Notes under the pieces: generated by a model
Told to the model about the DNA's origin: nothing
Databases searched by the model: none
What the model saw: the letters and a program-made list of their open reading frames with translations, nothing else
Assembly: GCA_046583095.1 (NCBI GenBank)
Contig: JAYGDB010000222.1
Location: 7,244-71,243 of the forward strand
Direction: 5' to 3'
DNA length: 64,000 nt
From: JAJDAN01 sp046583095
Lineage (GTDB): Bacteria > Myxococcota_A > UBA9160 > UBA4427
In this document: piece by piece, positions 8,386 through 18,388 of the stretch
Numbering within the stretch: position 1 is the stretch's first letter
How the letters are laid out: each line of letters opens with the position of its first letter
Made by a program: the position numbers and the translations under genes

Positions 8386-8496
8386 TCAGCGGTACTTCGA
8401 GTTGTCGGGGTGTCGCTTCTCGCCAAGTGCCTGGCGGCCTCCGCCGGCCTCGGCGATCTCCGTGTATAGCTCCAGACCTACGAGGGCCACTATCAT
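8386..8496 (-). CDS. Possible 36-residue small protein upstream of the LLM oxidoreductase
   Basis: A short frame starts at ATG 8496, begins with MIVALVGLELYTEIAEA and ends with a charged tail (EKRHPDNSKYR), 15 bases before the next gene on the same strand. There is a purine-rich stretch (AAGGGGAAGA) upstream. It matches nothing I know. It could be a chance frame in the divergent promoter region between this oxidoreductase and fumarase. Confidence 0.25.
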   Translation of the reverse strand: MIVALVGLELYTEIAEAGGGRQALGEKRHPDNSKYR

Positions 8497-8525
8497 CCGT
8501 GCATCTTCCCCTTGCGGATCAGCCG

Positions 8526-10132
<1,607 letters not shown>

Positions 10133-10136
<4 letters not shown>

Positions 10137-10972
10137 GTGCTTTGAACGTCGAGCACATCGATTCGCTCTCGGATCCGCGCCTCGATGACTATCGGAATGT
10201 CCGAGACAAGGAGTTGCTTCGCGACCGCTCCCTCTTCATCGTCGAGGGGCGGGAGAACGTCCGCCGCTTGATCCGGGATTCGTCCCACCAGCCGCGATCG
10301 CTGCTGCTGTCGAAGCCGGCCTTTGAAGCGATGGCCGACTTCCTCGCGCAATTGCCCGACCCGATTCGCGTTCTCGTCGGGGCGAGGGAGGTCGTGAGCA
10401 GCGTGGCGGGTTTCGATCTGCATCGCGGTTGCCTCGCCGCGGTCGAGCGCAAGCCGAACGCCAAGCCGTCTTCGCTGCTTGCGGCTCCCGGGGAAAGCTC
10501 TCTCGTCGTGGTGCTCGAAGGGCTCGCGAATCCCGACAACGTGGGGGGCGTCTTCCGCAACGCGATGGCGCTCGGAGTCGACGCGGTGCTGCTTTGCCCT
10601 CGTTGCTGCGATCCCCTCTACCGCAAGGCGATCCGGGTCTCGATGGGCGCTGCGCTCTGTGTTCCGACCGCGCGCTTCGACCTTTGGCCCGGCGGACTCG
10701 AAGAGTTACGCGCCGCCGGCTACCGCATCGTTGCCATGCACCCCGGTCGGGATGCGGAAGAGGTCGGCACGGCCCGCTGGAGCCAGCACGTCCGGCAGCT
10801 CTCGCGGGTGGCGCTAGTGCTGGGCGCGGAGGGTAACGGGCTTTCCGCCGAGACCCTGGCCCTGTGCGACGAACGCCACCGGATCGCCATGGTTCCCGGC
10901 TTCGATTCCCTGAACGTCGCGACGGCCGCCGCGATCGCGCTGCATCATCTTTTCGTGGCGCGGTCGGGTTAG
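10133..10972 (+). CDS. SpoU/TrmH family RNA 2'-O-methyltransferase
   Basis: This 279-residue protein starts at GTG 10133, overlapping the fumarase stop by 4 bases. The N-terminal region (LFIVEGRENVRRLI) is the substrate-binding domain of the TrmH/RlmB type. The C-terminal SPOUT knot contains the three family motifs: LEGLANPDNVGGVFRNA, LVLGAEGNGLS and IAMVPGFDSLNVATAAAIAL. It transfers methyl from S-adenosylmethionine to a ribose 2'-OH of rRNA or tRNA. The target nucleotide cannot be predicted. The coupling to fumarase looks incidental. Confidence 0.9.
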
Positions 10973-11538
10973 TGCGTGACTTCGTTACGGTCGTCTCGGG
11001 GGTGCCGCGCTCCGGCACCTCGTTGATGATGCAGATGCTCGCTGCCGGCGGGCTGCCACTGTTGGTCGACGAGCAGCGTCCTCCGGACGAGGACAACCCG
11101 CACGGTTATTTCGAGTACGCGCCCGTGAAGGCGTCCGCGCGCGACGTCGACTGGTGGGGTGGCGCCGCCGGCCGAGCCGTGAAGGTGGTTCACGCGCTGC
11201 TGCGGCATCTCCCCGAGTCGGGCGAGCTGCGGATCGTCCTGATGGACCGCGACCTCGGAGAAGTCCTGCGGTCTCAGCGCGCGATGCTCGAGCGGGTAGG
11301 CGGAGCGTCCGAAGCTGAGGACGAGATGGCCCTCGCGCGCGTCTTCGAGGCCCAACTCGACGAGGCGAGGGCCTGGGCGGTCGCGCGGCCGCGGACCGCG
11401 CTGCTCCCGGTTGCCCATCGCCGTTTGATCGAGTCTCCGGCCGAGGTGGTGTCGCGCATCCAGGCGTTCCTCGGAGGTGGCCTCGATGGAAGCGCCATGG
11501 TCGCGTGCGTCGACCCGGACCTGGTTCGCTCGCGGTAG
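10972..11538 (+). CDS. Sulfotransferase family protein (short)
   Basis: This 188-residue protein starts at GTG 10972, sharing one base with the upstream stop. The N-terminus has the PAPS-binding loop VVSGVPRSGTSLMMQML. A later segment, ELRIVLMDRDLGEVLRSQRAML, corresponds to the 3'-phosphate-binding strand and helix. DEDNPHGYFEYAPVK lies between them. The protein is shorter than most sulfotransferases (250-300 residues), resembling the small bacterial group annotated as sulfotransferase family protein. Acceptor unknown. It is the third gene of an overlapping chain with fumarase and the methyltransferase. Confidence 0.75.
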   Translation: MRDFVTVVSGVPRSGTSLMMQMLAAGGLPLLVDEQRPPDEDNPHGYFEYAPVKASARDVDWWGGAAGRAVKVVHALLRHLPESGELRIVLMDRDLGEVLRSQRAMLERVGGASEAEDEMALARVFEAQLDEARAWAVARPRTALLPVAHRRLIESPAEVVSRIQAFLGGGLDGSAMVACVDPDLVRSR

Positions 11539-11545
11539 GCCGCGC

Positions 11546-12244
11546 CTAACTCGCTGCGACGAGGGCTCGGAACAGCGCAACGCGTGCCTCGCCGTCGAGC
11601 TTCTCGGGATGCCACTGCACGCCCACGACGAAGCGCTCCCCGGCGCCTTCGACTGCCTCGATCAGGCCGTCTGCACTTCGCGCGCTCACCACGAGTCCCT
11701 CACCGGGCGCTGCCACGGCCTGGTGGTGCAGGCTGTTCACCGAAGCGCTCGTGCCGAGGATGCTCTCGAGTTGGCTCCCCGGTGTGACCGAGAGCCCGTG
11801 GCGTCCCGTCGCTTCGGGAAGCGCGTGGTCATGGGCCTCCGGGACGTCGATCGGGACATGGTGGTGCAGACGGCCGCCGTGATGCAGGCAGAGGATCTGC
11901 ATCCCGTAGCAGATTCCCAGGACCGGAATCCCTCGGTCGAGTGCGCTCGCGAGCAGGCGTCGGTCGAAGTCGAGCTGTGCGCGCGGTGTGGGCTCGAAGG
12001 TGACGTCGGCGGGGTAGGCGGGCGAAGCCGGGTCGGGCAGGAAATCGTCGCCGCCCGGTAGCACCAGCGCATCGATGCGTTGGGTCAGTGCGTCGACGTC
12101 TTCTTGGAGTGGGAGATGTAGCGCGACGCCGCCGGCCGCCTCCACGGCCCTCGCGTAGGCCCAGTCGATATAGAGGTAGTCGCGTTCGCGGTGCCAGCGC
12201 CCGCGATCGTCCAGTGATTGCGGGATTCCGACGATGGCTGCCAT
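11546..12244 (-). CDS. Class I glutamine amidotransferase-like, gamma-glutamyl-GABA hydrolase (peptidase C26) family
   Basis: This 232-residue protein starts at ATG 12244. It carries the C26/PuuD pattern: ALVLPGGDDFLP, the nucleophile elbow VLGICYGMQIL with the catalytic Cys, and VGVQWHPEK with the His-Glu pair. PuuD-like enzymes cleave gamma-glutamyl amides such as gamma-glutamyl-GABA. NSLHHQAVAAPG is also typical of the family. The frame continues upstream of 12244 but without homology. On the minus strand TATACT ends 9 bases before the ATG, with no Shine-Dalgarno sequence. No polyamine genes are adjacent. Confidence 0.88.
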   Translation of the reverse strand: MAAIVGIPQSLDDRGRWHRERDYLYIDWAYARAVEAAGGVALHLPLQEDVDALTQRIDALVLPGGDDFLPDPASPAYPADVTFEPTPRAQLDFDRRLLASALDRGIPVLGICYGMQILCLHHGGRLHHHVPIDVPEAHDHALPEATGRHGLSVTPGSQLESILGTSASVNSLHHQAVAAPGEGLVVSARSADGLIEAVEGAGERFVVGVQWHPEKLDGEARVALFRALVAAS

Positions 12245-12289
12245 GGCACAGGCAGTATATCGACGAACGATGCGGCATGATTCCCTGGC

Positions 12290-13162
12290 ATGCCCCGCAC
12301 CGTCATCGCTGGATGTGGCTACATCGGCACCGCGCTCGGGCTCGAACTCGCATCCGAGGGCCACGACGTTTTCGGTCTTCGCCGCGACCCCAGTCGTCTT
12401 CCCGACAGCATCTATCCTCTACCGGCCGATCTCGGGCGGCGGGAGAGCCCGCTCGTCCTTCCCGAGCGGATCGACTTCGCGGTCTACTGTGTGGCTCCGG
12501 ACTCCGGGACGGAGGCGGCCTACCGCCTCGCTTATCTCGATGGGCTCGAGAGCTTTCTGGGTGCCTTGAAGCAGCAGGGCGAAAGGCCTCGCCGTATCTT
12601 CTTTGCCTCGAGCACGTCGGTCTATTCGCAGCGCCGCGGCGAGTGGATCGACGAGGCCTCGACGGCGAGCCCGAGCCGTTACGCGGGCGAGATCCTCGTG
12701 GACGCGGAGCGTCTGCTGCTGGCCAGCGGCTTCGATGCGACGATTGTCCGCTTCGGCGGGATCTACGGTCCGGGTCGGACGCGTCTCGTCGAGCAGGTCG
12801 AGCGCGGCGACGCGCTGCTCGACCCCGAGCCGCACTTCGCGAATCGCATCCATCGCGACGACGCCGCGGGCTTGCTCCGCCACCTGATCTCGGCTCCGGC
12901 GGCCGAGGAACTCTATCTCGGCGTGGATTGCGAGCCGGCGGACGAGGCCGATGTACTTCGCTTTCTCGCCGAGGAACTCGGCGTGACATCGCCTCGGACC
13001 CGCGGCGTGGAGGACCCGCCCGCGATTCGCCGGGCGGGCAGCAAGCGTTGCCGGAACGATCGGGTTCGAGCCACCGGCTACGGCTATCGCTACCCGAGCT
13101 ACCGGGCTGGCTATCCCGGGGTCATCCGGGCCTACCGGAAAGCTCGCGCAGAGGCCGGCTGA
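12290..13162 (+). CDS. Atypical SDR, NAD(P)-dependent epimerase/dehydratase-like
   Basis: This 290-residue protein begins with a Rossmann motif TVIAGCGYIGTALGLELA (glycine-rich loop at about 7-12) and has IFFASSTSVYSQ and IVRFGGIYGPGR, as in COG0451-type extended SDRs (YeeZ-like). The usual YxxxK catalytic pair is not conserved: SRYAGEILVDAE has Tyr but no Lys four residues later. That is common in atypical SDRs, which may bind NAD(P) without the classic reaction. Activity unknown. It is divergent from the C26 amidase across 45 bases. Confidence 0.83.
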   Translation: MPRTVIAGCGYIGTALGLELASEGHDVFGLRRDPSRLPDSIYPLPADLGRRESPLVLPERIDFAVYCVAPDSGTEAAYRLAYLDGLESFLGALKQQGERPRRIFFASSTSVYSQRRGEWIDEASTASPSRYAGEILVDAERLLLASGFDATIVRFGGIYGPGRTRLVEQVERGDALLDPEPHFANRIHRDDAAGLLRHLISAPAAEELYLGVDCEPADEADVLRFLAEELGVTSPRTRGVEDPPAIRRAGSKRCRNDRVRATGYGYRYPSYRAGYPGVIRAYRKARAEAG

Positions 13163-13196
13163 GCGGCAGGCTCGAGAGATGAGCCTGTGGGCGGCC

Positions 13197-13205
13197 TGCT
13201 AGCGT
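13197..13205 (+). promoter_or_regulatory. Extended -10 element before the aminotransferase
   Basis: TGCTAGCGT (TGN plus TANNNT) ends 6 bases before the ATG at 13212. There is no purine-rich ribosome-binding site between, so transcription would start at the start codon. Confidence 0.4.
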
Positions 13206-13211
13206 GAATCC

Positions 13212-14363
13212 ATGCCGCGCTCACCTCGAACTGCGCCGGGCGTCTTGAAGATGCCCGGGGCCGTCTATTCGCCATTCGCGGATCGGATTGCGACCCACCC
13301 GGGGCCGATCTTCCCGCTCCACGTGGGGGATACCTGGATGGAGCCCTTCGAAGGCGGGCGGATGCAGGATCTCTCCGTCGACGACTACCCGGGTATGCAC
13401 CGCTACTGCGATACGCGCGGGATTCCCGAGCTCGTCGATGCGCTCGTCGAGAAAGTGCGCGAGCGCAACGGACTCGCAGTGGAGCGCGAGTCGCTCCTCG
13501 TGGCCGGGGGCGCGACAGGGGGTCTCGCGACGGTCGTCGGGGCTCTCGTAGATCCGGGCGAGGAGGTGCTGATCCTGGCTCCCTTCTGGCCTCTGATCCG
13601 GGGCATCGTCCAGTCGTTTCGCGGTGTCCCGGTGGAGGTTCCTTTCTACGACCGTGTGGACTCGCCGGAGGCGGCCGTCGAGGCGGTGCGCGACCGCCTG
13701 AGCGAGCGCACGGTGGCCCTCTACATCAGCACGCCGTCGAATCCCACGGGTGTCGTGATCCCGGAGGAGTGGCTCGCAGCCCTCGCCGACTTCGCGCGTG
13801 TGAACGATCTCTGGCTGCTCTCCGACGAGGTGTACGAAGATTACGTCTACCGGGGGCAGCACGTCTCCCTGGGTCCGATGGCGCCGGAGCGGACGGTGTC
13901 GGTCTACTCGTTCTCGAAAGCGTACGGGATGGCGGGCAACCGGGTGGGCTATCTCGCCGGCCCGAAGGACGTGATCGCCGAAGCTCGCAAGCTCGGCACC
14001 CACTCGTTCTACCACGCGCCGACATCCGGCCAGGTCGCAGCGGTTCGCGCGTTGCAGGGCGGGGCCGACTGGGTCGAGTCCGCGCGAGCCCTCTACCGTG
14101 AGGCCGGCCAGCACGCGGCGAGCGCGCTGAAGCTTCCGCCGCCCGGCGGCTCGACGTTCCTGTTTCTCGACGTGAATCACCTGCTCGACGACCGGGGACT
14201 GCACGGCTTCCTCGAGGACTGCTTCGAGGACGGCGTACTCGTCGCGCCGGGAGGCTCGTCCGGCGAGGCCTACAGCGAGTGGGTGCGGCTCTGCTACACG
14301 GCGGCTCCCCCCGAGCAGGTGCGTGAGGCGGTGGAGCGGCTTGCGGTGCGCGTGACCGCGTAA
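13212..14363 (+). CDS. Class I/II pyridoxal-phosphate aminotransferase
   Basis: This 383-residue fold-type I enzyme has AGGATGGLATVVGAL (cofactor phosphate site), LYISTPSNPTG, DLWLLSDEVYEDYVY with the cofactor-ring Asp, and VYSFSKAYGMAGNRVGYLAG with the Schiff-base Lys near residue 235. WVRLCYTAAP near the C-terminus holds the substrate-carboxylate Arg. It transfers an amino group between an amino acid and a 2-oxo acid in the cytoplasm; the substrate is not predictable. It is separate from the dapL aminotransferase near 51.2 kb. Confidence 0.9.
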   Translation: MPRSPRTAPGVLKMPGAVYSPFADRIATHPGPIFPLHVGDTWMEPFEGGRMQDLSVDDYPGMHRYCDTRGIPELVDALVEKVRERNGLAVERESLLVAGGATGGLATVVGALVDPGEEVLILAPFWPLIRGIVQSFRGVPVEVPFYDRVDSPEAAVEAVRDRLSERTVALYISTPSNPTGVVIPEEWLAALADFARVNDLWLLSDEVYEDYVYRGQHVSLGPMAPERTVSVYSFSKAYGMAGNRVGYLAGPKDVIAEARKLGTHSFYHAPTSGQVAAVRALQGGADWVESARALYREAGQHAASALKLPPPGGSTFLFLDVNHLLDDRGLHGFLEDCFEDGVLVAPGGSSGEAYSEWVRLCYTAAPPEQVREAVERLAVRVTA

Positions 14364-14376
14364 CTCCGGAACCGTT

Positions 14377-14817
14377 CTAGCCGGTGTCCCCGAACGAGCG
14401 GAGATTCGCGATGTAGTCCTCGGGGAGGTCGTGCTCGAGCGCACCGGTCAAGAGGTGATCCAGGTACTCGTCGGACGGCGGGATCGACGGGGCGTCTGCC
14501 GCGCACTCGTACAGGTAGACGTGGGCGTGGAGTTCGCGATCGTCGGTCCGGAGCAGGCGGAACACCCCTCGCTCGTAGCCGGGCTCGAAGCCGTCCAACA
14601 GCGGCCAGGGATCTTCGGGGAGTGTCCACGCGACACCCCACGTCACGGCTCCGGCTGCCGGGACGAGATTCGCCTTGCCGCTGCCGTCGCGTCCGGGCTT
14701 GTTGAAGGCGAGTTGCCAGTCGCTCACGAAGGCCCGGCCCAGCGGCTCAGCAGCCGTCACCCGAGCCAGCAGCCGCGCGCTGCTCATGTTCGATCCGTAG
14801 GCAAAATAGATGGACAT
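14377..14817 (-). CDS. Gamma-glutamylcyclotransferase-like protein
   Basis: This 146-residue protein has the family signature YFAYGSNMSSARL at residues 4-16 (substrate-binding YGSN), FNKPGRDGSGKANLVP, GVAWTLPEDPWPLLDGFEPGY with the catalytic-type Glu in the FEPGY segment, and an HVYLYECAADAPS strand. The fold converts gamma-glutamyl amino acids or peptides to 5-oxoproline; bacterial members are often only loosely characterised. Start ATG 14817 is only 17 bases from the divergent ceramidase-like gene, and both probably use the same promoter element. Confidence 0.85.
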   Translation of the reverse strand: MSIYFAYGSNMSSARLLARVTAAEPLGRAFVSDWQLAFNKPGRDGSGKANLVPAAGAVTWGVAWTLPEDPWPLLDGFEPGYERGVFRLLRTDDRELHAHVYLYECAADAPSIPPSDEYLDHLLTGALEHDLPEDYIANLRSFGDTG

Positions 14818-14822
14818 GGCCC

Positions 14823-14829
14823 TATTATC
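14823..14829. promoter_or_regulatory. Symmetric overlapping -10 elements between two divergent start codons
   Basis: On the plus strand TATTAT (14823-14828) ends 6 bases before ATG 14835. On the minus strand GATAAT (14829-14824) ends 6 bases before ATG 14817. The whole gap is 17 bases with no ribosome-binding site on either side, so both messages would be leaderless. Confidence 0.5.
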
Positions 14830-14834
14830 CCCGA

Positions 14835-16193
14835 ATGGGTGCGACACCGCGCGCGGGAGTGAGTCGCATCGAGCTGCATCCCGAACTCGGCGTCTCCATG
14901 ATGGGCTACGGCGCGCGAAAGGGCACCGCCGCGGCCCGGCACGATCCCCTCTTCGTCCGGGCGCTGTACGTGGAGGCGGGGGGTCGCCTGCTCCTGATCG
15001 AGATCGACGTCTGCCTGATTGCCGTCGCCCAGGCCACCGCGCTTCGCGATCGCATTGCCCGCCGGACCGGTCTCGCGTGCGAACAGGTGATGATCGGCTG
15101 CATCCACACCCATTCGGGCCCCGAGACGGGACTGCTGCCGGTGCTCCTCGGGCGGGGTACGCCGACCGAGGTGGAGCCGCTCTTCGATGCCGTGGTCGAG
15201 GCCGCCGTGCAGGCGTTCGAGGCGGCGGAGCCCGTGCGTCTCGGATCCGGAACCGCGCCCATCCGCATCGGGCGCAATCGCCGGGTCGAGGAGGGCTCCG
15301 TCGATCCCCACGCGGTCGTGGCACGCATCGATCGCGCGGATGGCTCGCCCCTCGCCGTCCTCTACGTGCATGGCTGCCATCCGACTGCCCTCGGCCACGA
15401 CAACCTCCACTTTTCTGCGGACTGGCCCGGCACGGCCTCGCGTGTCGTCGAAGAGGCACTGCCGGGTGCGGTCGCGATCTTCGTTCTGGGTGCTCATGCC
15501 GACGTCGATCCCCGCACGCGGGGTCTGCTGGACCTCGCGATCCCGGAGCAGAGCGTCGGCGTGGGCTTCGAGGAGATGGAAGCCCTGGGACGGGAGGTCG
15601 GGACCGCAGTCGCAAACTGCGCCGGCGCTCTCGAGACCCGGCCGGACTTCCTCGTGGCTTCGGCGAACACGAGGGTGCCGATCCCCGTGCACGGGGCCGA
15701 CGGGCGAGACGAGCACCTGAACGACCGAAGGCGCGATGCCTTGCGAGCGCTCGACCTGCCCGAGGATCTCGAGCCGTCGACGGCCGAGTGGTACCGGCTC
15801 GAGAGAGAGGGCACGGCGGGTCTCTCGAGGCGCGAAATTCGCGAGCGTCTGTCTCGCGTTCGACTGCTGCTGAGGGATCGGACGGCGAATCGGATTGCCC
15901 AGGGGCTTCGGCCCGAGGTCGAGGTACAGGTACTGCGGCTCGGGCCGATCTGGCTGCTGGGCTTGCCCCTCGAGGTGACCGTCGACGTCGGGCGATCGTG
16001 GCGACAGGCCACGGGAGACCTCGGCTCGATCGTTTCGATCGCAAACGGTTGGATGCGATACCTGCCGTGTGCGGAGCACTACCGCGAGCGCGACGCGGCG
16101 CTCCACTACGAGATCCTGAACGCCACGTTCGTACCGGAGGCTGACGGCCTACTCGTGACCGCGGGTCTCGAACTTCGATCGGAGCTTGCGTGA
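14835..16193 (+). CDS. Neutral/alkaline ceramidase N-terminal domain-like hydrolase
   Basis: This 452-residue protein resembles the catalytic domain of neutral ceramidases. It has LGVSMMGYGAR at the N-terminus, IGCIHTHSGPETG with the zinc-binding HTHSGP at 91-96, and YVHGCHPTALGHDNLHFSADWPG, which holds further metal ligands, then IFVLGAHADVDPR. Neutral ceramidases cleave ceramide to sphingosine and fatty acid. It lacks a signal peptide and the C-terminal immunoglobulin-like domain, so it is shorter than the secreted enzymes (about 650 residues) and is predicted cytoplasmic; the true substrate may be another amide. GTGA overlap with the next gene. Confidence 0.8.
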   Translation: MGATPRAGVSRIELHPELGVSMMGYGARKGTAAARHDPLFVRALYVEAGGRLLLIEIDVCLIAVAQATALRDRIARRTGLACEQVMIGCIHTHSGPETGLLPVLLGRGTPTEVEPLFDAVVEAAVQAFEAAEPVRLGSGTAPIRIGRNRRVEEGSVDPHAVVARIDRADGSPLAVLYVHGCHPTALGHDNLHFSADWPGTASRVVEEALPGAVAIFVLGAHADVDPRTRGLLDLAIPEQSVGVGFEEMEALGREVGTAVANCAGALETRPDFLVASANTRVPIPVHGADGRDEHLNDRRRDALRALDLPEDLEPSTAEWYRLEREGTAGLSRREIRERLSRVRLLLRDRTANRIAQGLRPEVEVQVLRLGPIWLLGLPLEVTVDVGRSWRQATGDLGSIVSIANGWMRYLPCAEHYRERDAALHYEILNATFVPEADGLLVTAGLELRSELA

Positions 16194-17266
16194 AGAGACG
16201 GCTGGCGTGGGTCATGACGATGCTGTCGGCGCTCGCTTGCGGGGGCGGCCCGGGTGCGATTACCGAGTGCGTCGCGGCGGACGGAGTGACGCCGATCTGT
16301 GGGTTCCAGAATCCCGAAGACCTCGCCCACCTTCCGGGTGCGTCCTGGCTCGTCGTAAGCCAGTTCGCCGGGATGCAGGGCGGTGTCGGGAGTCTTCTCG
16401 CCTATCGCGTGGCGGACGGGCGCCGGCTCGTGCTCTTCCCCGATCCGGATGCGCTCCCCGCCGAGGGGCCGGCCTGGGGATCCCCGGAGTGTCCCGGGCC
16501 TCCGGACCCCGCGCGCTTCGCTCCACACGGGATCGACGTCGATCTGCGCTCCCACCGGCTGGCCGCAGTCGTGCACGGGCCCCGGGAAGCCGTCGAACTC
16601 TTCGAGATCGGCCAGTCACCCGACGGTCCGGCTCTGACGTGGCGGGGCTGCACGGTGATGCCGGATGGCGTGGGGATCAACGACGTTGCGCTGCTTCCGG
16701 ATGGCGGCTTCGTCGTGACGAAGATGTTCTCGCTCGGGCGATTCGCGCAGCTCCTATCGGTGGCCCAGATGTTGCTCGGCGCGACCACGGGTTATCTGCT
16801 CGAGTGGCATCCGGAGTCGGGTTTCCGACAGGTGCCCAACAGCGAGGGCTCGGCTCCAAACGGTGTGGTGGCGTCCCCCGACGGTCGCGAACTCTATTTC
16901 GCCGAGTGGGGGGAGTCCAGGGTCGTGCGGCTTCGCCGCGGCGCGGACGGAGACGTGCAGCGCGGATACGCGAATCTTGGCCACCACCCCGACAACCTCA
17001 CCTGGACCCGGGACGGTCGCTTGCTGGTGACGGGCCAGATCGGCCCGATCGGTGAACTGCTCGCCTGCGGCTCGACCGAGGAGGGCACCTGTCCGCTCCC
17101 CTTCTCGGTCTACCTGATAGAGCCCGCCACCTTGGATGTAAAGCTCGTCCTAGAGCACGCGGGCAGCGCCCATGGTGCCGGAACGGTCGCCCTCGAGGTG
17201 GGAGACGAGATCTTCATCGGGACCTTCGACGGCGACCGAATCGGGCGGGCGGCTTTTCGCCGCTAG
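16190..17266 (+). CDS. Lipoprotein with SMP-30/gluconolactonase-like beta-propeller
   Basis: This 358-residue protein starts at GTG 16190, coupled to the upstream ceramidase-like gene. The N-terminus is a lipoprotein signal (VMTMLSALACGGG, lipobox L-S-A-L-A-C). The body has repeated propeller-type strands: FAPHGIDVDLRSHRLAAVVH, GVGINDVALLPDGGFVVTKM, SAPNGVVASPDGRELYFAEW and HHPDNLTWTRDGRLLVTGQI. These resemble arylesterase, strictosidine-synthase or SMP-30 propellers, which bind Ca2+ and often hydrolyse lactones or esters. Predicted to sit in a membrane facing the periplasm. Enzyme activity unproven. Confidence 0.78.
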   Translation: MKRRLAWVMTMLSALACGGGPGAITECVAADGVTPICGFQNPEDLAHLPGASWLVVSQFAGMQGGVGSLLAYRVADGRRLVLFPDPDALPAEGPAWGSPECPGPPDPARFAPHGIDVDLRSHRLAAVVHGPREAVELFEIGQSPDGPALTWRGCTVMPDGVGINDVALLPDGGFVVTKMFSLGRFAQLLSVAQMLLGATTGYLLEWHPESGFRQVPNSEGSAPNGVVASPDGRELYFAEWGESRVVRLRRGADGDVQRGYANLGHHPDNLTWTRDGRLLVTGQIGPIGELLACGSTEEGTCPLPFSVYLIEPATLDVKLVLEHAGSAHGAGTVALEVGDEIFIGTFDGDRIGRAAFRR

Positions 17267-17289
17267 CTCTCTCGAGGAGAACGAATTGC

Positions 17290-18063
17290 GTGGGTGAGCT
17301 GGACGGAAGATCGGGACTCGTGACCGGCGGCGCTGCGGGAATCGGACGCAGCATCGCGAAGCGAACGGCGGCGGAAGGCTCTTTCGTGCTCGTGTGCGAC
17401 ATCGACGAGGAGGGTGGGGCGTCCTGCGTCGAGGAGATCCGCAAGCACGGCGGGCGTGCCCACTTCACCCGAACCGACATCTCCGTCGAGTCGCAGGTGA
17501 TCGAGATGCTGGCCGCCGCCCGGGAGTTCGGCGGTGACGTCCACTGGGCGTGCAACAACGCCATGGGAGGCAGCCGGGCCTTCGGCCCCCTCGACGAGGT
17601 GACCGCCGAGGATTGGGATTCGGGTCTCGGAGTGACCCTCACGGGAACGTTCTTCTGCCTGAAGCACGAGCTCCGAAGCATGCTCGAAACTGGGGGGGGC
17701 TCGATCGTGAACATCAGTTCGCCGTCGGGGCTGCGCGGCGAGACCTTCCTGGCTGCTTATTCGGCCGCGAAGGGAGGCGTCGAGGCACTCACGAAGACCG
17801 CGGCCGCCGAATACGCGACGCGCGGAATCCGCGTGAACTCGATCTGCCCCGGTGGGATCGCTACCGAGGCCATCGCCCGCTATTTCGAGCACTTCCCCGA
17901 CATCGAGGAGAAGACGGTCGGCACCCACGCGATGCGGCGGCTCGGCCGGCCCGAAGAGATCGCCGACGCGGTCGTCTACCTCGCCTCCGACCGTTCGAGC
18001 TTCGTCACCGGACACGCCCTGCACGTCGACGGGGGCATCTCGGTGAACTCACACATGATCTAG
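17290..18063 (+). CDS. Short-chain dehydrogenase/reductase (glucose-1-dehydrogenase/FabG-like)
   Basis: This 257-residue classical SDR starts at GTG 17290 with CGAGGAGAA about 10 bases upstream. It shows GLVTGGAAGIGRSIA (cofactor loop), ACNNAMGGS in place of the usual NNAG, the catalytic Ser in IVNISSPSG, YSAAKGG with the Tyr-Lys pair, and a C-terminal SFVTGHALHVDGGIS. DIDEE after the second strand suggests NAD preference. It oxidises an alcohol or reduces a ketone; substrate unknown. It follows the lipoprotein gene by 23 bases and may form one unit with it and the ceramidase-like gene. Confidence 0.9.
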   Translation: MGELDGRSGLVTGGAAGIGRSIAKRTAAEGSFVLVCDIDEEGGASCVEEIRKHGGRAHFTRTDISVESQVIEMLAAAREFGGDVHWACNNAMGGSRAFGPLDEVTAEDWDSGLGVTLTGTFFCLKHELRSMLETGGGSIVNISSPSGLRGETFLAAYSAAKGGVEALTKTAAAEYATRGIRVNSICPGGIATEAIARYFEHFPDIEEKTVGTHAMRRLGRPEEIADAVVYLASDRSSFVTGHALHVDGGISVNSHMI

Positions 18064-18121
18064 TGGGTGGCGCACGGCCGGGGTCGCTTCGGGGCACGCA
18101 CGCCTTCGCGCGGTTGCGCAG

Positions 18122-18340
18122 CTAGGCGGGGCTGTTCGCGACGGGCTGGGCGTTGTCCTCAGCGACCTGGGCCTCGCTGTGGGACTCGATCCGAATGATG
18201 CGGTTGATCGTGGCGCTGCATCCCTGGCAACAGGTGCCGGCCCCGCAGGCGCGACCGACTTCAGAGATCGTGAGCGCACCGTCGCGGACGGCGCGGCGCA
18301 CGCTCCGGTCGGAGACTCCATTGCAGTGGCAGACGAGCAT
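18122..18340 (-). CDS. bfd: Bacterioferritin-associated ferredoxin (BFD-like [2Fe-2S])
   Basis: From ATG 18340 the product has 72 residues, typical of Bfd. It begins LVCHCNGVSDRSVRRAVRDG and has RACGAGTCCQGCSATI, which together give the C-x-C and C-x2-C cluster-binding pattern of the BFD domain. Bfd passes electrons to bacterioferritin so that stored iron can be mobilised, and is normally repressed by Fur-Fe2+. A longer start at 18388 is possible but would overlap the promoter. GAGG lies about 13 bases upstream of 18340. No bacterioferritin gene is in the window. A candidate Fur box and an extended -10 lie upstream. Confidence 0.88.
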   Translation of the reverse strand: MLVCHCNGVSDRSVRRAVRDGALTISEVGRACGAGTCCQGCSATINRIIRIESHSEAQVAEDNAQPVANSPA

Positions 18341-18378
18341 CTTCGTCGAGGTTCCTCGGGTCGCGTGACAGTTCGAAG

Positions 18379-18387
18379 AGTATAACA
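18379..18387 (-). promoter_or_regulatory. bfd promoter, extended -10 TGTTATACT
   Basis: The minus strand reads TGTTATACT, a good extended -10, which places transcription start about 30 bases before the bfd ATG. It lies in a markedly AT-rich stretch and directly abuts the candidate Fur box. Confidence 0.5.
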
Positions 18388-18388
18388 C

